NCBI RefSeq assembly: GCF_001705435.1 | Contig: NZ_MDEN01000052.1 | Location: forward strand, 1 to 64,000 | Origin: Pseudomonas graminis | GTDB taxonomy: Bacteria > Pseudomonadota > Gammaproteobacteria > Pseudomonadales > Pseudomonadaceae | DNA: 64,000 bases | Reading direction: 5' to 3' | Shown: positions 37,405 through 46,369 of the stretch, piece by piece | How positions within the stretch are numbered: position 1 is the first letter of the stretch | Layout: each line of letters starts with the position of its first letter | Notes under the pieces: model-generated | Database searches by the model: none | What the model saw: the letters and a program-made list of their open reading frames with translations, nothing else | What the model was told of the DNA's origin: nothing | Made by a program: the position numbers and the translations under genes

Positions 37405-37931
37405 AACGCCCACGCCTCAAAACCGCAGAGGCGCTGGCTCATCAAAAATTGGCGCTGACATTCATCAACGACGTGACGTACGTCCTCGACCTGAGCGGCG
37501 ACATCGCGGCAATCCGGGGGCTGCAACCGCTCAAGGATCCGAGCGTGTTCAAGCAGGCGCAGATCGGCGACGACGGCTGGACCGTGGAGTGGGCCGGGCC
37601 CGACATCCAGATCGGCGCCGACACTCTTTACCTGGACGCCAAGGCGCAGGCTGCCACCGACGAGAACACACGGATCTTCATCGGCTGGCGCGCGCGCACC
37701 GGGTTGCCGCTGGCCTTGGCGGCCGAGGCACTGGGCGTCAGCACGCGAAGCATCACCCGCTACACCAACGGCAGCGAGGCCGCACCGCGCACGTTGGCGC
37801 TGGCGTGTCTGGGGTGGGATGCATTGCAGAATCAGGCGGAGAACGGTGTGTTGCTGGCCGAGAAGCGTGCGGCCTATGGAGTTGCCAAAGAGAACCGCGT
37901 TGACAAGGGGGCAGCCGAAAGTGGCGAGTGA
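37392..37931 (+). CDS. DUF2442 protein with C-terminal helix-turn-helix
   Basis: A 179-residue protein. The N-terminal part (about residues 10-85) fits DUF2442 (LTFINDVTYVLDLS, then DDGWTVEWAGPDIQI). The C-terminal part has a helix-turn-helix (GLPLALAAEALGVSTRSITR), so it may bind DNA and regulate the pair. The ATG at 37392 has GGAGG 10 nt upstream; an earlier ATG at 37383 is too close to it. The last codons and the TGA stop lie in a REP arm. Confidence 0.7.
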   Translation: MASMKRPRLKTAEALAHQKLALTFINDVTYVLDLSGDIAAIRGLQPLKDPSVFKQAQIGDDGWTVEWAGPDIQIGADTLYLDAKAQAATDENTRIFIGWRARTGLPLALAAEALGVSTRSITRYTNGSEAAPRTLALACLGWDALQNQAENGVLLAEKRAAYGVAKENRVDKGAAESGE

Positions 37932-38008
37932 GCTGACTCGCGAGGGAGGCGTGTCAGCGATCAAGGTCATCGCTGACTAAACGCTTCGCGAGCAAGCTCA
38001 CTCCTACA
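37921..38008. repeat. REP pair, TGTAGGAGTGAGCTTGCTCGCGAAG family, 5' arm degenerate
   Basis: The inverse arm (GCTTCGCGAGCAAGCTCACTCCTACA, 37983-38008) is intact. The 5' arm (GTGGCGAGTGAGCTGACTCGCGAGG, 37921-37945) is diverged and contains the end of the DUF2442 gene. Confidence 0.7.
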
Positions 38009-38034
38009 GGGATGCGCCAGTCAAAACGCTGCGT

Positions 38035-39108
38035 TTATTTCGCCTCGCTCTTGCCACTGTCGTAGCGGGTATTGAACGCCTTTACGAAGGCATTGCGCAG
38101 GATCTGTAAAAACGCTTCAAACGCGCTGATGTCTTGTTTGTGGACACTGCCGCTGAGTTCGACGCGGGTGGCGAACTGGTTCTTCACTTGGTTCTTGAGC
38201 ACCGTTTCGCTGCCGCCGACCACCGCTTCCCAGATCGAGCGAAAGAAGCCTTTGTTCTGGTTCTCAACGTCCTGCTGCCAGTCAAATACATCGACGTTGC
38301 GCAGCAGGGGCTTGATATAGCCACTGAGCTGGCCGTTGGTGGCCTGGGCTTCGATGACCACATCGCCGTCGCCCGCGTTGAAGTCGAATTTTCCGTAGGC
38401 CGACGCGAAGTCGTTCAGGCGCTTGAGCTGGATACCGGTCGCGCGCAGCTTGAAGTCGAAATCTTCCAGGCTGAACGGGTCGAAGGTCGCTGTGCTTTCC
38501 AGTGGCGCATGGCCCAGCAGCATGGCCTTGCCCTCGAAGCGGGCATCGCGCTTGCCGGCTTTGTCTTCGACGTTGGTCAGGTTGTAGATGCTGGCGTTGA
38601 TGTTGTCGGCATCGATTTTCACTTTCGGCGTCGAATTGAAGTTGCTGAACGTGATCTTGCCGTCCTGAATGCGCAGCTCGTTGAGGGTGATCGGCAGCAG
38701 CTTGTTCAACTGAGCACGCCAGTCAGTACCGGCACCGGTCTGGGACTGGCGCTTGTCCGGGCCACCGTCGACGAAGTTGAGTTCAGGGCTGACAAACGCG
38801 ACCTCGGCGACCACCGCATGGTCGTACCAGAGCGAGTGCCAGCTGACGGCGAGGTCGATGACCGGCGCATCCAGCAGAGGCACGGGCACCTTGCCATCGA
38901 CCTTGACGATTTTCAGGCCGTTGATGCGGTACGCCCCGCGCCACAGGGCCAGGTCCACGTCGGTGACCTGACCGCGGTAGTCGCCCATGTCGGCGAGTTT
39001 TTCGTTGAGGTAATTGCGCACCACGTAGGGCAGCGCGATGTGGACTGCGATCAGCAACACCACCAAGCCAACAATTGTCCATAACGGCCAGCTGTAACGA
39101 CGTTTCAT
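38035..39108 (-). CDS. DUF748/AsmA-like membrane-anchored protein
   Basis: A 357-residue protein with one N-terminal transmembrane helix (LWTIVGLVVLLIAVHIALPY) and a long beta-rich periplasmic part. GAYRINGLKIVKVDG and ELRIQDGKITFSNFN are repeat-like elements typical of AsmA/DUF748 proteins. These may form lipid-transfer grooves between the membranes. It has no close operon partner and is divergent from cysK. Confidence 0.7.
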   Translation of the reverse strand: MKRRYSWPLWTIVGLVVLLIAVHIALPYVVRNYLNEKLADMGDYRGQVTDVDLALWRGAYRINGLKIVKVDGKVPVPLLDAPVIDLAVSWHSLWYDHAVVAEVAFVSPELNFVDGGPDKRQSQTGAGTDWRAQLNKLLPITLNELRIQDGKITFSNFNSTPKVKIDADNINASIYNLTNVEDKAGKRDARFEGKAMLLGHAPLESTATFDPFSLEDFDFKLRATGIQLKRLNDFASAYGKFDFNAGDGDVVIEAQATNGQLSGYIKPLLRNVDVFDWQQDVENQNKGFFRSIWEAVVGGSETVLKNQVKNQFATRVELSGSVHKQDISAFEAFLQILRNAFVKAFNTRYDSGKSEAK

Positions 39109-39234
39109 GTCTCCACCCTCCAGTAACGTAGCTTTGTTGACTGCTGGCGATGTGATCGGTTCGCTTCGACTGGACGTTGCACCGGCTCAAGGCATAGGCT
39201 TTGAGCTTTTCCAAACCTGCACAAGGACCCGGTC

Positions 39235-40209
39235 ATGAGCCGTATTTACGCAGATAACGCCCATTCCATCGGCAACACGCCACTGGTGCAGATCAACCGC
39301 ATCGCGCCGCGCGGGGTCACCATTCTGGCCAAGATCGAGGGGCGTAATCCGGGGTATTCCGTGAAGTGCCGGATCGGCGCGAACATGATCTGGGACGCCG
39401 AAAGCAGCGGTAAACTCAAGCCCGGCATGACCATCGTCGAACCCACCTCCGGCAATACCGGCATCGGCCTTGCGTTCGTCGCCGCAGCCCGTGGCTACAA
39501 GCTGACCCTGACCATGCCGGCCTCGATGAGTATAGAGCGGCGCAAGGTGCTCAAGGCCCTGGGCGCCGAACTGGTGCTGACCGAGCCGGCGCTGGGCATG
39601 AAAGGCTCCATCGCCAAGGCCGAAGAGTTGCTCGCCAGTGACCCTGCCACGTACTTCATGCCGGCGCAGTTCGAGAACCCGGCCAACCCGGCCATTCACG
39701 AGAAGACCACCGGACCGGAAATCTGGAACGACACCGACGGCGCCATCGACGTGCTGGTCGCAGGTGTCGGCACGGGCGGCACGATCACCGGCGTCTCGCG
39801 CTACATCAAAAACGCCATGGGCAAGCCGATTATCTCGGTGGCCGTCGAACCCATGGGCTCGCCGATCATCACCCAGGCGATGGCCGGTGAAGAGATCAAA
39901 CCCAGCCCCCACAAGATTCAGGGTATTGGCGCGGGTTTTATCCCGAAAAACCTCGACCTTTCGATTGTTGATCGCGTCGAGCTGGTCAGTGATGAAGAGG
40001 CCAAGGCCATGGCCCTGCGGCTGATGCAGGAGGAGGGGATTCTCTGCGGTATCTCCTGCGGCGCGGCCATGCACGCAGCGGTGCGAATGGCCGAGAAACC
40101 GGAAATGCAGGGCAAGACGATCGTGGTCGTGCTGCCGGATTCCGGTGAGCGTTACTTGTCGAGCATGCTCTTCAGCGACCTGTTTACTGAACGCGAGCTG
40201 ACGCAATAA
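39235..40209 (+). CDS. cysK: Cysteine synthase A (O-acetylserine sulfhydrylase)
   Basis: A 324-residue PLP enzyme that makes cysteine from O-acetylserine and sulfide. Lys44 in [11 protein letters not shown] is the PLP lysine, [13 protein letters not shown] binds substrate, and [14 protein letters not shown] holds the PLP phosphate. Length matches CysK rather than the shorter CysM. Confidence 0.95.
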   Translation: MSRIYADNAHSIGNTPLVQINRIAPRGVTILAKIEGRNPGYSVKCRIGANMIWDAESSGKLKPGMTIVEPTSGNTGIGLAFVAAARGYKLTLTMPASMSIERRKVLKALGAELVLTEPALGMKGSIAKAEELLASDPATYFMPAQFENPANPAIHEKTTGPEIWNDTDGAIDVLVAGVGTGGTITGVSRYIKNAMGKPIISVAVEPMGSPIITQAMAGEEIKPSPHKIQGIGAGFIPKNLDLSIVDRVELVSDEEAKAMALRLMQEEGILCGISCGAAMHAAVRMAEKPEMQGKTIVVVLPDSGERYLSSMLFSDLFTERELTQ

Positions 40210-40270
40210 TCGTGTGCGCCGCGGCTTCGGCTTTTTACCCGGCGGACTAAAGCTTATGATGGCCGCCATT

Positions 40271-40349
40271 CGAAACCCGCCGGAAGATTGTCCCAGATCA
40301 TCCGGCGGCGGTTTCAGCGGCGTAAGCTTCGGGCCGCGCGGTTCGGCCC
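40271..40349 (+). promoter_or_regulatory. Hairpins in the lpxO 5' region
   Basis: A long stem (GAAACCCGCCGGA with TCCGGCGGCGGTTTC, about 40272-40316) and a second one (GGGCCG/CGGCCC, about 40331-40348) fill the gap between cysK and lpxO. The first could end cysK transcription, although no long T run follows. Confidence 0.35.
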
Positions 40350-40367
40350 TGTTTCAAGGAGAGTTTC

Positions 40368-41306
40368 ATGACCCTTTCTTTTGCTGTCAAAGCGGCGATT
40401 CTGCTGCTGTTTGTCGGCAGCACGCTGTACGTGCATCTGCGCGGCAAGGCGCGTTTGCCGGTATTGCGCCAGTTCGTGAATCACTCCGCACTGTTCGCCC
40501 CCTATAACGCCTTGATGTACCTGTTCTCCAGCGTGCCGTCCAAGCCGTATCTGGACCGCAGCAAGTTTCCTGAGCTGGACGTGCTGCGCGACAACTGGGA
40601 AACCATCCGCGACGAAGCCATGCACCTGTTCGACGAAGGCTATATCCGTGCCGCCGCCAAGGACAACGACGCGGGTTTCGGTTCGTTTTTCAAGAAAGGC
40701 TGGAAGCGTTTTTACCTGAAGTGGTACGACAAGCCGCTGCCGTCCGCCGAGGCGCTGTGCCCGAAGACGGTTGAACTGGTCAGCCGTATTCCCAACGTAA
40801 AAGGCGCAATGTTTGCTCTATTGCCCGGCGGCAGCCATCTGAATCCGCACCGTGACCCGTTCGCCGGCTCCCTGCGTTATCACCTGGGCCTGTCGACGCC
40901 GAACTCTGACGATTGCCGCATCTTTGTCGACGGTCAGGTGTATGCCTGGCGCGACGGTGATGACGTGATGTTCGACGAAACCTACGTGCACTGGGTCAAG
41001 AACGAAACCGACGTCACCCGCGTGATTCTGTTCTGCGACATCGAGCGACCGCTGAGCAATCGCTTCATGACCGCTGTCAACCGCCGCGTCAGCGCGTTTC
41101 TGGGCCGTGCCACTGCGCCGCAGAACACCGATGACGAACGCGTTGGCGGGATCAATCAGGCCTATGCCTTCAGCAAACGCTTCAGCAACAGCTTCAGCGG
41201 CAAGGTCAAGCAGTTCAAACGCGCCAACCCCAAGGCGTATCGCATCCTTCGTCCGGTGCTGGCGGTGGTCGTACTGACGCTGCTGGGCTACTGGCTGTTC
41301 GGCTGA
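40368..41306 (+). CDS. lpxO: Lipid A hydroxylase LpxO (aspartyl/asparaginyl beta-hydroxylase family)
   Basis: A 312-residue Fe(II)/2-oxoglutarate oxygenase with a membrane helix at the N-terminus (residues 5-22) and one at the C-terminus. The iron ligands are in HLNPHRDPF (His161, Asp163) and YVHWVKN (His208), and Arg218 in DVTRVI can bind 2-oxoglutarate. LpxO adds the 2-hydroxyl to the secondary laurate of lipid A. AAGGAGAG precedes the ATG. With eptA it is the second lipid A modifier in the window. Confidence 0.88.
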   Translation: MTLSFAVKAAILLLFVGSTLYVHLRGKARLPVLRQFVNHSALFAPYNALMYLFSSVPSKPYLDRSKFPELDVLRDNWETIRDEAMHLFDEGYIRAAAKDNDAGFGSFFKKGWKRFYLKWYDKPLPSAEALCPKTVELVSRIPNVKGAMFALLPGGSHLNPHRDPFAGSLRYHLGLSTPNSDDCRIFVDGQVYAWRDGDDVMFDETYVHWVKNETDVTRVILFCDIERPLSNRFMTAVNRRVSAFLGRATAPQNTDDERVGGINQAYAFSKRFSNSFSGKVKQFKRANPKAYRILRPVLAVVVLTLLGYWLFG

Positions 41307-41496
41307 ACAAACGGTTTTGTCGAGCGCCGTCGCACCCTGCGCGGCGGCGCTTTTTGCTGTCCTGGCAGTTCCGCGTTGGAGCTGTCAACGACGTCGACTT
41401 ATGACATTGCACAAGGCACCGGTCGCTGGTTATAGTCGGCCTCGTTGCCGCCCCACTTGGCGTCATCCAGTCCTTCCCTTTCAGAAGATAAGCACG

Positions 41497-41664
41497 ATGC
41501 CTGCATCCAGCACCCGGTTTGCTTTATCCGCCACGGCTCGCGCTGTTGCGGAACCGCGCGACTGCCTGCAACTCGTCTTCATCACGCGTTACCCGCCACC
41601 CCCACCTGTGAATAGTCCTGTCGTGTGCGCTGTTGCACCGCCAGGGGTCGTTGTGCTCGGCTGA
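41497..41664 (+). CDS. Polyproline leader peptide upstream of the DMT transporter
   Basis: A 55-codon ORF beginning MPASSTRFALSATAR and containing FITRYPPPPPVNS, with five consecutive proline codons (41593-41607, all different or non-adjacent codons). It ends 102 bp before the transporter start. Polyproline stretches stall ribosomes unless EF-P helps. The codons for the last two prolines and the next valine contain CACCTGTGA (41603-41611), which is perfectly complementary to TCACAGGTG (41754-41762), the Shine-Dalgarno region of the transporter. AGAAG lies upstream of the ATG as a modest ribosome site. The peptide has no recognisable domain and is best read as a regulatory leader. Confidence 0.55.
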   Translation: MPASSTRFALSATARAVAEPRDCLQLVFITRYPPPPPVNSPVVCAVAPPGVVVLG

Positions 41665-41753
41665 TCGACCGCCTAAACGCTGTCGGTCCAGGCCTGCAAA
41701 CGCCCGCAAAACTTCCGTGAATCCGGTACGTGCCGGGTCCGATTCTGTCTGAA

Positions 41754-41763
41754 TCACAGGTGA
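41754..41763 (+). promoter_or_regulatory. Ribosome binding site of the DMT transporter, potentially sequestered
   Basis: ACAGGTGA lies 3-10 nt before the ATG at 41767. It can pair over 9 bp with the leader ORF at 41603-41611. It also sits beside a local hairpin GATTC-TGTCT-GAATC (41741-41755). Confidence 0.5.
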
Positions 41764-41766
41764 CTC

Positions 41767-42621
41767 ATGTTTGCTCATAAAGCCCTGGCCTCGATGGCCA
41801 CGACGACGCTTTTCGTCCTGCTCTGGAGCAGCGGCGCGATTGTTTCCAAGTGGGGCCTGACCCACGCTTCACCGTTTGCATTTCTACTGTTCCGTTTCCT
41901 GCTGGCGCTTGTGGCGTTGGCGATTCTGATCCCCGCGTTGGGTTACAAGCTTCCCGCCACACGAGCCTCGATGGGCTTCGCGTTGCTGACGGGCGCTGTG
42001 CTGCTGGGGGCTTATCAGATCTGCTACCTGCTGGCGCTGGACCTGAAAGTCGCGCCCGGCGTCATGGCCACGATCATGGGCGTGCAACCGATTCTCACGG
42101 CCGTGCTGGTCGAGCGCAGCCGTTCGACGTCCCGCATGTTTGGCCTTGGTCTGGGGCTGGCGGGTCTGGTGCTGGTGGTCTGGAAAGGTATCGGCGACGG
42201 CGGATCGCTCGCCGGCATGGCGTTCGGCGTGCTCGGCATGTTGAGCATGACCGGAGGTTCGATCATGCAGAAACGCATCACCGACAACCCCCTCGGCACG
42301 CTGCCTGTGCAATACCTCGCGGGGACGGTGGTATGTGCGGTGTTCGTGCCGTTTCAGCCCTTTCATTTCGAGCACAGCATCGGCTTCTACGTGCCGGTGC
42401 TCTACATGGGGCTGGTGGTGTCGGTGCTCGCGACGTTCCTGCTCTACCGATTGATCGCCCAGGGCAATCTGGTCAACGTCACCAGCCTGTTTTACCTGGT
42501 GCCCGGCGTCACCGCGATCATGGATTACCTGATCTACGGCAACCGCCTCGCGCTGGTGAGTTTGCTGGGGATGGTGCTGATTGTGGTGGGGTTGGTGTTT
42601 GTGTTCAGGAAGGTTGAATAG
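41767..42621 (+). CDS. DMT family (EamA) transporter
   Basis: A 284-residue protein with about ten transmembrane helices in two EamA repeats (TLFVLLWSSGAIVSKWGL at the start; the second repeat begins near GMLSMTGGSIMQKR). EamA proteins export amino acids or other metabolites; the substrate is unknown. The 460-bp gap upstream carries a leader peptide and pairing sequences that suggest translational control. Confidence 0.88.
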   Translation: MFAHKALASMATTTLFVLLWSSGAIVSKWGLTHASPFAFLLFRFLLALVALAILIPALGYKLPATRASMGFALLTGAVLLGAYQICYLLALDLKVAPGVMATIMGVQPILTAVLVERSRSTSRMFGLGLGLAGLVLVVWKGIGDGGSLAGMAFGVLGMLSMTGGSIMQKRITDNPLGTLPVQYLAGTVVCAVFVPFQPFHFEHSIGFYVPVLYMGLVVSVLATFLLYRLIAQGNLVNVTSLFYLVPGVTAIMDYLIYGNRLALVSLLGMVLIVVGLVFVFRKVE

Positions 42622-42650
42622 CGTCAACCGTCCCGAGGCTGCGGTCAGGG

Positions 42651-45600
42651 TCAACCCAGCCGCACGTGCCGACTCAACAATGCCCGCAGCGCTGCGGGTT
42701 TCACCGGTTTGGCGAGGTATTCCAGGCCGGCGGCGTGTACCTGGGCGATCAGCTCCGGGCGGCCGTCGGCGCTGATGACGACGCCGGGGACGGGCTCGCC
42801 CAATTGCGTACGCAGCCACGCCATCAGTTCGGTGCCGATCTCGCCGTGGTCCAGGTGGTAATCCACCAAGGCCAGGTGCGGGCGAACGCCGTCGCTGAGC
42901 AGCGTCTGGCATTCCTCGCGATTGCGCGCCGTCCAGACCTGACACCCCCAGCGGCTCAGCAGGCTGTTCATGCCGATCAGGATGCTGTCTTCGTTGTCGA
43001 CGCACAGAATCTGTGTGCCGTTCAGCGCGGCGCGCACAGGTTCGGTCGGCGCAGCGGCCGGCGTCGGCAACGCAGGCGCCAGCGGCACCGTAACGCTGAA
43101 CAGGCTGCCCTGACCCGGCCACGAACGCACTTCCAGCGAGTGACCGAGCACGCGGCACAAGCCGTCGGCAATCGCCAGCCCCAAACCCAGGCCCTTCTCG
43201 GCGCGGGTCTGGTGGCTGTCCAGCCGCTTGAACTCCTCGAAAATCACCTGCCGCTTGTCCTCGGGAATACCCGGCCCCCGGTCCCACACTTCCAGGCTCA
43301 GTTGCCCGTTACGGCGCCGCACCCCCAGCAGAATCGGCCCCTTGGCGTAACGAAACGCATTGGTCAGGAAGTTCTGCAGCACCCGCCGCAGCAGTTTGGC
43401 GTCGCTGGCCACACGCAATGTGCTGCCGCGCACGCGGAAGTCCAGGCCCTGCTCCTGAGCGAGGGCCTTGAATTCGGCGCCGAGGGTTTCAAACAGATTA
43501 TTCAGCGCGAACGGCGTGATGGTCGGCGTGAACTTGCCGTTCTCCAGACGCGAAATATCCAGCAGGTCGCTGATCAGGTCTTCGGCCGAACGCAGCGAGC
43601 TGTCCAGATGATGGATCAGCTGTTTCGCTTCCGCCGGCACATTGTCATCGTTGTGCAGCAGGGCCGCGGAGAACAAACGCGCGGCATTCATGGGCTGCAT
43701 CAAGTCATGGCTGACGGCGGCGAGAAAGCGCGTTTTCGACTGATTGGCCGCTTCCGCATGGGCCTTGGCTTCGGTCAACGCCGTGTTCAACTGCGACAGC
43801 TCCCGCGTCCGCTCGGCCACGCGCTGCTCAAGGCTTTCGTTGGCGCCCTTGAGCGCCTGCTCGGCCTCGCGGAAGGCGGTGATGTCAGTGAAGCTCATCA
43901 CGAAGCCGCCGCCGGGCATCGGGTTGCCGATCAGCTCGATCACCTGGCCATTGGGAAACAACCGCTCGGACGTATGTGCGCGGCCTTGGCGCATCCAGTG
44001 CAGCCGCCGGGCGACGTGCACCTCCGCTTCACCAGGCCCGAGCAAACCGCGCTCGGCGTTGTAGCGGATGATGTCGGCGATGGGCCGTCCCACGCTGATC
44101 AGGCCTTCCGGGTAATTGAACAGCTCCAGATAGCGCGCGTTCCAGGCCACCAGTCGCAGGGATTGATCCACCACGCTGATGCCCTGGGTGATGTTTTCGA
44201 TGGCGCCTTGCAGCAGGGCGCGGTTGAACTGCAGCACTTCGGAGGCTTCGTCGGCGATGCGCACCACGTCTTCGAGTTGCATGTCGCGGCCTTCAATCGC
44301 CGCCTTGACCACCGCCCGTGTCGACGACGTGCCCAGCACCCCCGCCAGCAAGCGTTCGGTGTGGGCGATCCAGTCGCCGTTGGCGTTCTGGTTGGGGTTG
44401 AAGCCTTTGCCCTGGCGGTAGGCGAAGCGGATGAAGCTCTGCTGCGCGCGCTCTTCGCCGACAAAACGCGCCGAGAGCTTGAGCAAGTCTTCGATCTGCA
44501 CCGCCAGCAGCGAGCGGTTGTTGGGCCGCGCCTGCAATTCCTGACCGATAAAACGGCCCGCCTGCCAGTGTTCCGACACGCGGGTTCGCGACAGCAGCGA
44601 GACCCACACAAACAACGCGAAGTTGCCGATCATCGACAGGACCACGCCCTGGGTCAGCGGACTGATCGGCAGATTGAACGGGTTGCTGTGCAGCCATGCC
44701 AACAGCGGAAAACTGCTCAGCGACCACCCCATGCTGTGGGCGATGATCGGCAGCACCAGCGTGTAAAACCAGATGAACACCCCGGCAGCGAGCCCGGCGA
44801 ACACACCGCGTCGATTGGCCGGCTTCCAGTACAGCGCGCCGATCATCGCCGGCATCAATTGCGTGATGGCGGCGAAGGCGATCTGGCCGATGGTCGCCAG
44901 GCTCGCAGTCGATCCCAGCAGGCGATAGCTGACGTAGGCGAGCAGCAGGATGACCACAATGCTGACCCGGCGCACCGAAAGCATCCAGTAGCGGAACGCC
45001 TCGAACGGACGCTCGGCGGTTTTGCGCCGCAGCAGCCACGGCAGCAGCATGTCGTTGGAGACCATGGTCGACAGCGCGACGCTGGCGACGATGACCATCC
45101 CCGTGGCGGCCGATGCGCCGCCAATGAACGCCAGCATCGCCAGCGCCGGGTGTGCATGGGCCAGCGGCACGCTGATCACGAATGAGTCCGGCAGCACCGA
45201 GGCGGGCAGCAGCATCTGCCCGGCGAGCGCAATCGGCACCACGAAAACGGCTGCGAGCAGCAGGTAGGCAGGGAACACCCATTTGGCCAGGCGCAAATCT
45301 TCGGGCTCGATGTTCTCCACCACGGTGACGTGAAACTGCCGGGGCAGGCAGATGATCGCCATCATGGCGACGCCGGTCTGCACCACCATCGACGGCCAGT
45401 TGACCGTTTCTTTCCAGTACTCCTCCAGGCGCGGCGCGAGCATGGCCTGGTTGAACAGGTCATCCACACCGTCGTACAGGCCAAACGTCACGAACGCGCC
45501 GACGGCCATAAACGCGAACAGCTTGACCAGCGACTCGAAGGCGATCGCCAGGACCATGCCGCGGTGGTGCTCGGTGGCGTCGAGGTTGCGCGTGCCGAAG

Positions 45601-46124
45601 ACGATGGTGAACAGCGCCAGCACCAGCGAGACGATCAGTGCGGTGTCCTGGGCGCGAGTGCCGGTGGCGTCGGCGCCGGCACCGATCAGAATGTTCACCC
45701 CCAGCACGATGCCTTTGAGTTGCAGCGCGATGTAGGGCAGCACGCCGATCAGGCAGATCAGCGCGACGACGACGGCGAGGGTTTGCGACTTGCCGTAGCG
45801 GGCGGCGATGAAGTCGGCGATGGAGGTGATGTTTTCCTGCTTGCTGATCAGCACCATTTTCTGCAGCACCCAGGGCGCCAGCAGCAACAGCAGGATCGGC
45901 CCGAGGTAGATCGGCAGAAACGACCAGAGTTGTTCGGCCGCCTGGCCGACCGAGCCGAAAAACGTCCAGCTGGTGCAGTAAACCGCCAGCGACAGGCTGT
46001 ACACCCAGGCGCGCAGGCGCGGCGGCAGCGGGGTGCTGCGACGGTCACCGTAAAAGGCGATGGCGAACATGATGGCCATATAGGCCAGGGCGACGGCAGC
46101 GATCAGCCCGCTGGACAGCGACAT
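42651..46124 (-). CDS. crbS: SSS-type hybrid sensor histidine kinase, CrbS/MxtR-like
   Basis: A 1157-residue protein. An N-terminal sodium/solute symporter-like domain with about 13 helices covers residues 1-500. A PAS domain follows (about 630-750, ENITQGISVVDQSLRLVAWN), then a HisKA domain with the phosphorylated His in AVSHDLMQPMNAARLF (about 805), an HATPase with NAFRYAKG and KGLGLGLAIADGL, and a C-terminal receiver domain with the phospho-acceptor in LALVDYHLDHGE (about Asp1086). The receiver domain separates it from CbrA and fits CrbS/MxtR, which with CrbR/ErdR controls acetate and ethanol use. No response regulator gene is adjacent, as in other Pseudomonas. It converges with the DMT gene. 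Confidence 0.85.
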   Translation of the reverse strand: MSLSSGLIAAVALAYMAIMFAIAFYGDRRSTPLPPRLRAWVYSLSLAVYCTSWTFFGSVGQAAEQLWSFLPIYLGPILLLLLAPWVLQKMVLISKQENITSIADFIAARYGKSQTLAVVVALICLIGVLPYIALQLKGIVLGVNILIGAGADATGTRAQDTALIVSLVLALFTIVFGTRNLDATEHHRGMVLAIAFESLVKLFAFMAVGAFVTFGLYDGVDDLFNQAMLAPRLEEYWKETVNWPSMVVQTGVAMMAIICLPRQFHVTVVENIEPEDLRLAKWVFPAYLLLAAVFVVPIALAGQMLLPASVLPDSFVISVPLAHAHPALAMLAFIGGASAATGMVIVASVALSTMVSNDMLLPWLLRRKTAERPFEAFRYWMLSVRRVSIVVILLLAYVSYRLLGSTASLATIGQIAFAAITQLMPAMIGALYWKPANRRGVFAGLAAGVFIWFYTLVLPIIAHSMGWSLSSFPLLAWLHSNPFNLPISPLTQGVVLSMIGNFALFVWVSLLSRTRVSEHWQAGRFIGQELQARPNNRSLLAVQIEDLLKLSARFVGEERAQQSFIRFAYRQGKGFNPNQNANGDWIAHTERLLAGVLGTSSTRAVVKAAIEGRDMQLEDVVRIADEASEVLQFNRALLQGAIENITQGISVVDQSLRLVAWNARYLELFNYPEGLISVGRPIADIIRYNAERGLLGPGEAEVHVARRLHWMRQGRAHTSERLFPNGQVIELIGNPMPGGGFVMSFTDITAFREAEQALKGANESLEQRVAERTRELSQLNTALTEAKAHAEAANQSKTRFLAAVSHDLMQPMNAARLFSAALLHNDDNVPAEAKQLIHHLDSSLRSAEDLISDLLDISRLENGKFTPTITPFALNNLFETLGAEFKALAQEQGLDFRVRGSTLRVASDAKLLRRVLQNFLTNAFRYAKGPILLGVRRRNGQLSLEVWDRGPGIPEDKRQVIFEEFKRLDSHQTRAEKGLGLGLAIADGLCRVLGHSLEVRSWPGQGSLFSVTVPLAPALPTPAAAPTEPVRAALNGTQILCVDNEDSILIGMNSLLSRWGCQVWTARNREECQTLLSDGVRPHLALVDYHLDHGEIGTELMAWLRTQLGEPVPGVVISADGRPELIAQVHAAGLEYLAKPVKPAALRALLSRHVRLG

Positions 46125-46369
46125 GGGAACTCCGGAGGCAAGCGGCTAGCGGTTTCGGTGGCGATCCTTCGCCGGCCGGACAGTCTCGCACGCCGCGTGG
46201 GGTTCGTCTGTTACGACCAAGGTCTGAGCGGCGCGGTGTCGCAGGGGCGCAGAACGGTTGTGGCCTCCATATCGGGGAAATCTATGAGGTATAGCTAAAT
46301 TACCCGCTTATTCGATATCAGCTGCCGTCCTACTATGGGTACCACCTCACACGAGGACAGGAGCCCGCC

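Noticed and set aside
42666..45185. A long open frame (839 codons) on the plus strand opposite the crbS-like gene
   Set aside because: It mirrors the third-position GC bias of the real gene on the other strand, gives a His/Gln/Arg-rich sequence with no domain, and has no ribosome site. Similar shadows occur opposite the ABC transporter, nirB and the malic enzyme genes.
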